Assembly (NCBI RefSeq): GCF_020283565.1
Contig: NC_060059.1
Coordinates: 52,891,157 to 52,955,156, forward strand
Reading direction: 5' to 3'
Length of the DNA stretch: 64,000 bases
From: Trifolium pratense
Taxonomy: Eukaryota > Streptophyta > Magnoliopsida > Fabales > Fabaceae
The notes under the pieces are model-generated. The model was not told where the DNA came from and searched no databases. It saw nothing but the letters and a program-made list of their open reading frames with translations. The position numbers and the translations under genes are program-made. Position 1 is the stretch's first letter; every line of letters starts with the position of its first letter. Shown one piece after another: positions 11,354 through 20,078 of the stretch.

Positions 11354-11900
11354 TGATGACAAACATAAGTATTAATTGACAATTGTTGTTAAATTAACTT
11401 ATCATGTTTCTCTTAGGTTTATGAGGTTTGCAAGCTCCCCCTAAGATTGATACTTCATAAAGTCTGAACTTTATGTTTTATCCATGATATTTTAATTTAG
11501 TATAAGATTAAGATGGTTTGAAATAAAACAAATTTCATATCTTTCTTCAGAGTGAGAGGTTTGCAAGCTCTCCCCCTAAGTCTCATAAGACTAAGTTAAA
11601 ATTGCACTCTTAACTTATCCTTACTTATGAAATTTATTTTAGTTTCAACTAACTTAGTCTCCGCATTAAAATACGTAAAACAACTTAAAAGTAACAACTT
11701 TTAATTTAACAGATAAAAGCGAGATAAAAGGTGTGGTTTCAGTTTTGGAACTTATCAATTAATAATTAATGCGTAACTACTCCCCCTTTTGTCATTATCA
11801 AAAAGTAAAAAAAATTTATAGAATCAAGACAGTCAAAGAAGGAGAGTGGTTGTTACAAAGGTGAATTAATTTCAAAAACGAAAACCAACGCGCTCAAGGG
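11354..11900 (-). other. multiple upstream polypurine tracts and noncoding leader of the 3' end
   Basis: Three further purine tracts occur on the minus strand, at 11435-11442, 11571-11578 and 11780-11790 (all containing AGGGGGAG). The first two are embedded in a repeated GAGGTTTGCAAGCTC context. Multiple polypurine tracts ahead of the 3' LTR are a known Sirevirus feature. No ORF is present in this stretch. Confidence 0.7.
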
Positions 11901-11925
11901 TTTATAAAAAGGTGAAAGAGTTAAC

Positions 11926-12291
11926 ATGCCTGCTTCACGTAAAAACAAGAATAGACAAGTGAAGCAAGAAAAATTTGGAATAATGAAAAGATTTAGTTTA
12001 CGCATCGCAGAGTTTAAGAGAAAGAAGAACGAAGAGAAACGCGAAGACGATGAGAAGGATAAAGAAGACAACAAGATACCACAAGATGCTGAGATAATAA
12101 ACATCTCATCAGATTCTGAGGCTGAAGAGAATGAAGATGATGCTGACTATGTTGAGTTTCTGGCTAGCTATGTTCCAGAAGAGGAACAAGAAGAAGAAGA
12201 ACAAGAGCAAAACCCGGATCCCATTGAAATTTCATCAGATGATGCTGAGGAGAAATCAGAGATTTCTTCTGAGTTTTATCCATCTGATTAG
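11926..12291 (+). CDS. antisense ORF in the Sirevirus 3' region (121 aa)
   Basis: This ORF runs opposite to gag, pol and ORF3, between the polypurine tracts and ORF3. Its first ~45 residues are Lys/Arg-rich (MPASRKNKNRQVKQ, FKRKKNEEKR) and could act in nuclear or nucleic-acid binding. The rest is very acidic, with the blocks IINISSDSEAEENEDD, PEEEQEEEEQEQ and IEISSDDAEE. Two ISSDxE-type motifs resemble SUMO-interacting or casein-kinase-2 sequences. A TTTATAAAAAG sequence lies only ~25 bases before the ATG. Additional ORFs between pol and the 3' LTR, in either orientation, are known in plant LTR retrotransposons. I recognise no family. It could also be a chance ORF favoured by purine-rich codons. 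Confidence 0.45.
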   Translation: MPASRKNKNRQVKQEKFGIMKRFSLRIAEFKRKKNEEKREDDEKDKEDNKIPQDAEIINISSDSEAEENEDDADYVEFLASYVPEEEQEEEEQEQNPDPIEISSDDAEEKSEISSEFYPSD

Positions 12292-12529
12292 GATTAGGTT
12301 GTCTTTTTCTTTTTCTTTTTACCAATGTACTCAACATTGTCAAAGCATTAATAAAAAAATTTCGTTTAAAAGCATCTTGTGTTCTTATGTTCTTATTTAT
12401 CAAAGAAAATTAGCACAAGCAAAACAAACAAAACATAAAACAAGCCACATAAAAAAAATAGCTTAAAAGGAAATTGTTCAGAGGATAAACAGAGAATAAA
12501 AAGAAAGCATAAAACATGTGCATAGAATC

Positions 12530-15226
12530 CTAGGGTTTCTTAAGAAAGGCTAAGAGTTGGTCGAATTTATCATTCAAGGATCCCACATTGGAAACTAAAC
12601 CATCCACCTTGGTTTCCAATGTCTCATGAGCAGCTCTTTGACGTTCTAAACCTTCTTGCTGTTCCCTCAGGGCTTCTTGAAAAAACTGCAACTGAGTAGC
12701 CATCACAGGAGCTTGATCTTCAATCACAGGTGCTTGTTCTTCAACCAAAGGCGCCTTGCCTTTATCAGAGGGTTCACCTTCCTCTGGATAGTCAATCATC
12801 AGGACATCATCCTGGTTCAGAGAAGCAAGCACATCATCTGTAGCATCCTCTTGGTTTATCTCAGGAAGTTCTTCAGCAAGCCTTGCAGCAGCTTCAGCTA
12901 GACGTTCATTCTCAATCCGTTGATCCTCAAGACGTTTCAGAAGAGTAGAATCAACCCAGCAATCATGGAATGCAGACAGACGCCTCACAGCAGCAGCTAT
13001 AGCGACAAGCTTAGCACGTTCATGCTCTTCATGATTGAACGGCGTTAACCTTTTCAACTCAGCCCTAGCCAAACTGTTCCTCATGAAGCTTATACCATCC
13101 AGATCCCTCTTACTAACAACGGCCTTAATCTTAGCAGCAGCAACATCCAAAGCATTGCAAATCCTTGCCTTAATGCTTGAAACTTCTAGGTCCACATCAG
13201 AAGGACAAACTAAGAACCTGTCCTTTATTGTAGATAATCTAAGCAAATCTTCATGAAATTGAGTGGATAGATTACTAAAAGGATTGGATGATGAGGGTGA
13301 AGGATTGGGAATGGTAGAGAGAGTAGGTGTTTCAGTAGCAGGGTTGTCAATAACCACAACTTCTGCCTCTGAAGGCTTGGGGGCACAAGTATGAATACGC
13401 TCAGGAGAAGCATGTTCAGCACTTGAGTTAGGATGGGGTTCAGGGGTTGGTTCAGATGATGATATGTCAGAAGTTGATTCAGGGTAAATATGGTCAGGAG
13501 ATGGTTCAGGAGATTTGTGTTCAGCTGTTGGTTCAGGAGATTTGTGTGGAGAGGGTTGTTTTGTGGGAGAGATTGGTTTAGTGACAGGAATATCTGGTTG
13601 AGGTTCAGATGGTGATGTGATAGGTGTTTCTTTTTGTGGTTGAGGTTGAGGTGATTTAGGTTTAGGTGGAGATGAAGGTTTCTGGGTGAAAGTTTGATTA
13701 TTAAGAGGGTCAGGGCTAAGATGTTTTTCTAGTTCAGATAGGGGGTTATCAGAGGTTGGAATATCAGAGGTTGGTAAAACAGTTCTGAGAGGTTTGGTGT
13801 AACCTAATCCAATCTCATTTTCATTAAAGATGAACTGAGTAGACTTACCTTTATCTTTAGGAGTAGGAGCAGGTCTTTTACGAGGTCTTTCAGCAAGTGT
13901 CTCTTCATCAGACTCAGTCTCATCTTCAGACTCAGATTCTTCAGATGAACTGTCATCCTCAACAACAATAGGCTTTTTGGAAGCTCCTTCAGCAGCCTTG
14001 TTTGCAGTTTCTTCATGCTTCCTCTTAGTCCTTTGCTCAGCCATAGATTGTTCAACTTTGACTTTCTTCTGAGCCAAAAGATCTGGCTTGGGTAGGTCCT
14101 CTTGAGTTCCAGCCTTTCTCTTTTGCTTCCTGGAAGGATTATACAGATTTGCTGGAGCAGGAGGAACCATACTCCTGTCAACAACAAAACCTTCTTGTCT
14201 GAGCACTTCCAAGTAGTCCTGAATCACATGCTCAGCATCAGCTTCAGATATAACAGGGTAGCCTTCAACATACAGACGATCTTCAAGCCTAACAGAGAAC
14301 TCTTGTGGGGGAGCAATAGGCTTAGATGCAATCAAACGCATCTTGGACAGAAAACTAGCGTTCAGAATCTCTGGATAAAACTTCTTCTGAACCAATTCAG
14401 GGTGGAATTTCTTCAAGTTCTGAACAACATGACCTTGATGCAGAAGGTCTGACAACAACCTAGGATAAACTATAGTAGTTTTCCTTTGAGATTTACTTGC
14501 AAGAATGGCTTCACAAATCCGTTCAAAGAAATAATCTCCAAGATTAACCTTCTTTCCAGTCAGAAGGAAATACAGCAGATGACGATGAGTCCATGAGATT
14601 GTATCAGTCCCACCAACCCTTGGACTGATAGCTGCTAAGATGATCTTGAAAAGAACTCTGCATTCATCAGTCAAACCCTTTACTTTCCCTTTTAAGGAGA
14701 AGTCTGTGCATATGAGATGCAGAAGATCATCCCTGTATCTTGTATCCTTTTCAAACACATCTAACTCTATCCCAGAGTTAGGTAGACCAAGAAGAGCATT
14801 GAAGTGGATAGGCGAGAGTGCCATGTTCATCCCACAGATATTTGACCTAATCTGTACACCTGTATAATCCAGCAAACCCATTTCCTTCCTAGTTTTACCC
14901 TTCAGACTAGGATTCCTTTCTATTGCAGCAAGCTCTTCCTTCTTAGCTTCATGCTTATCAAACACCTTTGCTTTCATCCAAAATTTCTTCAACAAATCTG
15001 GATAAATGGGACCATTAAGCATGTCGAAGTACTTATCCCATCCTTGAGTGATAAAGTACTTCTTAACTTCAAACCCATTAGCTTGTAGACCATCGAAATC
15101 AACCATCTTCTCTGAGAGAAAAGTAAGTTCAGATTCTGGAAACTCCATCTCGTTCCCAACGATCTGAAGATTTTTGAAAATAAACGGTGGAATCCTTTTT
15201 GACGAAGAAGACGAAGCACCAGCCAT
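12530..15226 (-). CDS. Sirevirus third ORF, 898 aa ('envelope-like' / plant transposon protein)
   Basis: The start context is CCAACAATGGCTGG. Residues ~1-330 form a globular region resembling the 'putative plant transposon protein' domain (VKKYFITQGWDKYFDML, GVQIRSNICGMNMALSPIHF, ISWTHRHLLYFLLTGKKVNL). Then come basic patches near 364 (RKQKRK) and ~395 (RTKRKHEE), an acidic Ser/Glu stretch at ~422-440, a Pro/Ser/Glu-rich segment at ~500-650 with many SPEP-type repeats, and a C-terminal third with coiled-coil heptads (LEDQRIENERLAEAAARLAEE). I see no signal peptide or membrane segment, so the historical 'envelope-like' label is not supported. The basic patches favour a nuclear or structural role. 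It sits 450 bp after pol with its own promoter-like leader. The reading frame is intact. Confidence 0.85.
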   Translation of the reverse strand: MAGASSSSSKRIPPFIFKNLQIVGNEMEFPESELTFLSEKMVDFDGLQANGFEVKKYFITQGWDKYFDMLNGPIYPDLLKKFWMKAKVFDKHEAKKEELAAIERNPSLKGKTRKEMGLLDYTGVQIRSNICGMNMALSPIHFNALLGLPNSGIELDVFEKDTRYRDDLLHLICTDFSLKGKVKGLTDECRVLFKIILAAISPRVGGTDTISWTHRHLLYFLLTGKKVNLGDYFFERICEAILASKSQRKTTIVYPRLLSDLLHQGHVVQNLKKFHPELVQKKFYPEILNASFLSKMRLIASKPIAPPQEFSVRLEDRLYVEGYPVISEADAEHVIQDYLEVLRQEGFVVDRSMVPPAPANLYNPSRKQKRKAGTQEDLPKPDLLAQKKVKVEQSMAEQRTKRKHEETANKAAEGASKKPIVVEDDSSSEESESEDETESDEETLAERPRKRPAPTPKDKGKSTQFIFNENEIGLGYTKPLRTVLPTSDIPTSDNPLSELEKHLSPDPLNNQTFTQKPSSPPKPKSPQPQPQKETPITSPSEPQPDIPVTKPISPTKQPSPHKSPEPTAEHKSPEPSPDHIYPESTSDISSSEPTPEPHPNSSAEHASPERIHTCAPKPSEAEVVVIDNPATETPTLSTIPNPSPSSSNPFSNLSTQFHEDLLRLSTIKDRFLVCPSDVDLEVSSIKARICNALDVAAAKIKAVVSKRDLDGISFMRNSLARAELKRLTPFNHEEHERAKLVAIAAAVRRLSAFHDCWVDSTLLKRLEDQRIENERLAEAAARLAEELPEINQEDATDDVLASLNQDDVLMIDYPEEGEPSDKGKAPLVEEQAPVIEDQAPVMATQLQFFQEALREQQEGLERQRAAHETLETKVDGLVSNVGSLNDKFDQLLAFLKKP

Positions 15227-15450
15227 TGTTGGAGATTAGGGTAAGGTTTGGAAAACTAACGAGAGAGAAAGAAAGTTTGTTGGAGGTTTAGAGAGAATAT
15301 GAAAGTGTAGGTTGTGAAAGTGAATAGTGTGCAAGTGTATTGTGTAAGTTTTATTTAAATGCACACAGTTAACACGAAAATAGCAAATTTGGGAAGTTAC
15401 GCTAATTGACAGAAAGTTGAATACCAAAAATCATCATTAACCACCCACTA
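15227..15450 (-). promoter_or_regulatory. promoter- and 5'UTR-like leader of ORF3
   Basis: On the minus strand ahead of the ORF3 ATG there is a TATA-like ATTTAAATAAAAC near 15347-15360. About 100 bases of pyrimidine/A-rich leader follow (TTCTCTCTAAACCTCC, CTTTCTTTCTCTCTCG), of the kind common in plant 5' UTRs, with no upstream ATG close by. An internal promoter or a spliced subgenomic RNA would explain expression of an ORF so far from gag. This is inference. Confidence 0.35.
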
Positions 15451-15920
15451 CCTGACACACGTAGACCACGTGCAGAAATTTACTCGGTAACTGCTATTTT
15501 AATGGACAACTGTTCAGCAGTGAATACTAAACGTTTCCCACTTAAATAGTTCAGAGCCTCTGAGTTATTTAAAATTCTCTATCAGAGTTAAGTACTTCAG
15601 AGCTTGTGTTTCAGATGTTCTGAATCATAAGTTCTGATATACATAACCTCTTACACTTTAATTGCCAAAAAAAATTTTTCATTCAGAGATTGAAAACATG
15701 TTCAGATGTTTCTTTATAAAATCAAATCTTTCAACAGATAAGGCTTTAGTAAATATGTCAGCCCATTGATTTTCAGTATCAACAAACTTAATATCTATAA
15801 TGCCTCTCTGAACATAATCTCTGATAAAATGGTGTTTAATTTCAATATGTTTGGCTCTAGAGTGTAGAATAGGGTTTTTAGATAAATGAATGGCTGCAGT
15901 ATTATCACTATATAAAGGAA

Positions 15921-17159
15921 CTAGAACTTTGACCCATGCGGTGCATGGGTCTAATTAGCTGTAATATGTAATAATAAAAAATAAAATACAAAAATTCTAA
16001 GAGCATTTTCAATAAGAGTAATATAGGAAATTTCATGGACTAATTATTCTATATTTGTTTATGTGCTTATTTTATATTTTATATATTTTTTAAATAATTT
16101 TGGAACACCATCGTTTTGTTTACTTATTAAAAAAAATTGCTGATAACTAAAGGTTAAAAAATTAATGATAATTAAAGGTTAAAAAAAAATTAAAGACACA
16201 ATCAAGAACATAAACTTAAGTAGACATCCATAAATAAATAAAAATTGTGATTAATTCCGCCGTTCAAATTTATTGAAAACAGGGTTAACATATTAGGATT
16301 TCTAAATTATTTCATAATTGAAGCACATGTTTTAGCGGTTGAAAGGTTTTATTGTAAGTAAGGGATGCAGGTTCGATTCCCATCGTAGACAAATCTTATG
16401 TTAGCAAGCTTATAATATAAGAGATAAGAGATTATCGGTTTTTAATTGTTTAAATTGTGCAATGAAAATTGATGGTGCTTAATTGTCGTATGAAATCTTT
16501 CCTATGAAAGTTGATGGATCTTAACACTTTGTGGACATAATTTAAATCACAATTGGTCTGCTAGTGCATATTGTATCAATTGATCATCGGTTAATATTAA
16601 ATCTGCAATGTTAAAATGAAAATAATGAATGTGATTAGTGACATGACTATGGTATTGGCAAAAAAAATCTCACATGATAATAATTTTAGCAATATTATCA
16701 AACTCAATAATGGTTGTGTTTGGTTGTATTGCTAAAAAAAATTGATTTACCAGAATTGAGTTTGATAATAACTTTCCAAATTACACGTGATAATAACTTT
16801 CCAAATCTCACATGATAATTATTTTCTAAATTTATGATGCGGTAGAAAAATATCATTGATCAGAAAAGACATAAAAATATTTCGTGATGAATAATATAGT
16901 CAACAATAATTTTGATATGATATACTTTTAAAATTAATGGTGCTTATCAATTATTGCACATAATTTTAATCATAATTGATATACTTGTCATAGTGGTTGG
17001 AAATATTGCCTTGCACCGAAGGGTTGCAGGTTCAAATCCTAGTCAAGACAAAATTGAATTATTTTTTAATAAAAATTGCAAGATAAAATGGAGGGAAAAT
17101 CAAGAAAACAAATTAGGGTTTAGGGTTTGCTTGTGTATACAAACTTATAATATAAAAGA
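15921..17159 (-). mobile_element. non-autonomous Helitron inserted in pol
   Basis: On the minus strand the element starts TCTTTTATATTATAAG at 17159. It ends in a hairpin (ACCCATGC, loop ACC, GCATGGGT), then CAAAGTT, then CTAG at 15921. The host bases are A before and T after, as Helitrons require. Removing it restores the codons AAC AAT ATT CCT (Asn-Asn-Ile-Pro) of RNase H exactly, so both ends are certain to the base. It is 1239 bp with no coding capacity, and no target duplication is present or expected. Two tRNA-like GGTTCGA blocks lie inside. Confidence 0.96.
16321..16435 (-). repeat. second Helitron 5'-end-like segment inside the Helitron
   Basis: A block with a SINE-like GCAGGTTCGATTCC and then AAGCTTATAATATAAGAGA (16407-16425) parallels the Helitron's own 5' end (GCAGGTTCAAATCC at 17026 and AAACTTATAATATAAAAGA at 17141-17159). 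The element thus carries two diverged copies of its 5' end. Confidence 0.6.
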
Positions 17160-20078
17160 TATTGTTACTGCTTACCTGATAATCTTCTAACTGATATTTT
17201 AGCCAGAGTAGTTGTGTGCAACACTTAGCTGCTGAAATGTATTCTGCTTCTGCTGTAGACAAAGCTATAGTAGTTTGTCTTTTACTAGCCCAGGAGATAA
17301 GGTTTTCACCAACAAATTGACAATTGCCACTTGTGGATTTTCTTTCAATTTTATCTCCAGCATAGTCAGCATCACAGAATCCATTTAGCACATAATCATT
17401 GGATTTCTTATAGAGAAGTCCAAGATTAGTTGTTCCTTTCAGATACCTAAAGATTCTCTTTACAGCAGTAAGATGAGATTCTCTGGGATCTGACTGGAAT
17501 CTTGCACATAAGCAAACACTGAATAAAATATCTGGTCTAGAGGCTGTCAGATAGAGTAAGGAACCAATCATACCTCTGTAGACCTTTTGATCTACCTTTC
17601 CTTCATCATCTGACTTGCCCATGTTGGTAGTTGGATGCATAGGAGTATTCATTATCTTGCAGTCATCTAGATTGAATTTCTTCAGAAGTTCTTTAGTGTA
17701 TTTTGATTGATGAACATAAGTTCCTTCCTTCTTCTGATTGATTTGAATTCCAAGAAAGAACTTCAACTCTCCCATCATGCTCATTTCAAATTCATCCTGC
17801 ATTATCTTAGAAAAATTCTTGCACAAAGCAGCATTAGTTGAACCAAAAATAATATCATCAACATAAATTTGAATGATTAAAATGTCTTCTTTGGTTGTTT
17901 TTCTAAAGAGTGTGCAATCAACCTTTCCTTTCTCAAACCCCTTTTCAAGAAGGAAATTACTGAGTCTATCATACCAAGCTCTGGGAGCTTGTTTCAGACC
18001 ATACAGTGATTTCTTTAATTTAAAAACATGTTCTGGGTTTGAGACATCTTCAAAACCAGGAGGTTGTTTAACATACACTTCTTCAGAAATGAAACCATTT
18101 AAGAAGGCACTTTTAACATCCATCTGATACAATGTTATTCCATGATTAACAGCATAAGATAGAAGTAACCTGATTGCTTCAAGTCTAGCAACTGGTGCAA
18201 AGGTTTCAGTATAGTCAATCCCCTCTTGTTGACTATAACCTTGTGCAACCAATCTAGCCTTGTTTCTTACCACTTCACCTTGTTCATTCAGCTTGTTTCT
18301 GAATACCCATTTTGTTCCAATAATGTTCTTGTGTGAAGGCTTAGGCACAAGAGTCCACACATCATTCCTTTGAAATTGATTCAGCTCTTCTTGCATTGCT
18401 ACAATCCAAGCATCATCTTTCAGAGCTTCATCAATCTTTGAAGGTTCCATCATTGAGATAAGACCAACCAATGATTCCTCATTTCTCAGTTGAGATCTTG
18501 TCTTCCTTGGACTATCCTTGTTGCCTAAGATCAGTTCCTCTGGATGTGATGATTTGTATTTGAAAGTATTTCTTGGGGGCTCATCATCTTCAGACTCATC
18601 AACATCAGGTTCAGCAGATGCTTCAGTACTTGGTTGTTCAGAGTCTGTAGGAACTATTGTGTTCAGAGGTTCTTCAGAAAATGGATGTTCTGAGTAGTTT
18701 GGAATATCTGAATATTGATCCTCTGATACCTGAAATCTAGACAAACCTTCCACAAGCTCTGACACTTGGTCAGGCTCTTTGTCATCAAATTTGACATGCA
18801 TACTTTCTTCCACAGTGTGTGTTTCAGAAATATACAGTCTGTATGCTTTTGAACGCTCAGAGTATCCTATAAAGATACCCTTATAGCCTCTAGCATCAAA
18901 TTTCTTTAGATGGACTTTATTGTTTAAGATATAACATGTACATCCAAACTGATGAAAATAAGAAATATCAGGTTTTCTTCCTTTGAACAATTCATAAGCA
19001 GTTTTGTTCAACTTAGATCTGATATAGATTCTATTTTGAACATAACATGCTGTGTTTACAGCTTCTGCCCATAAAAACTTTGCTACTTTAGTTTCATGCA
19101 TCATGGTTCTGGCCATTTCTTGCAGAGTTCTATTCTTCCTTTCTACAACCCCATTTTGTTGAGGAGTTCTAGGAGAAGAGAATTCATGCAAAATGCCATA
19201 TTTTTCACAAAAGTTTTCAAAAGGTTCATTTTCAAATTCTCCACCATGATCACTTCTAACTTTTAAAATAGTGTAGCCTTTTTCATTTTGAATTTGTTTG
19301 CAGAAGATGCTAAACTCATCATAAGCTTCATCTTTTGTTCTTAGGAATTTTACCCAAGTCCATCTACTGTAATCATCAACAATTACTAATCCATACTTCT
19401 TTCCATTGATTGAAGCAGTGTTAACTGGTCCAAAAAGATCAATGTGAAGAAGTTCCAATGGTCTTGAGGTAGAGACAATGTTCTTAGGTTTAAAAGAAGA
19501 TTTTGTAATCTTTCCTTTTTGACATGAGCCACAAAGTGTGTTTGAGTGATATTTAATTTTAGATAATCCTCTGACAAGGTCAAGCTTACTAAGCTTAGAG
19601 ATTAACCTCCAGTTAGCATGGCCTAACCTCTTATGCCAGATCCATTTTTCTTCACTCAAGGTCAAAAGACACATCACTTTTTGTTCATTCAAATCAGAAA
19701 GATTAATTTTATAAACATTGTTCTTTCTCAGACCTTTGAATATTATGGAGTTATCAGATTGTTTAGACACAGTACATGATTCCTTATTAAAGACAACTAC
19801 ATAACCATTGTCGCAAAATTGACTTATGCTCAATAGATTATGCTTAAGTCCATCAACTAACCAAACATCATTAATAGATAGGGAGGAATTACCTACTGTA
19901 CCTGTACCTATTATCTTTCCTTTCTGATTTCCTCCAAAACCAACAGAACCTCCTTCTTTCATAGTCAGCTTAGAAAATAGTTGTTTATCACCAGTCATGT
20001 GCCTTGAACACCCACTATCCAGATACCATGAATGATTCATGATACTTCTTTGAGTGACAGGCTGTATGAGAAACAACT

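Noticed and set aside
11853..12466. Shadow ORFs around the antisense ORF (11853-12104 minus, 12131-12466 plus, 12164-12403 minus)
   Set aside because: They are alternative-frame reads of the purine-rich sequence of the 121-codon ORF, with simple Ser/Phe or Lys/Met compositions.
16360..17045. tRNA genes suggested by GGTTCGA motifs
   Set aside because: There is no cloverleaf, anticodon stem or acceptor pairing. They are SINE- or tRNA-like blocks within a Helitron.
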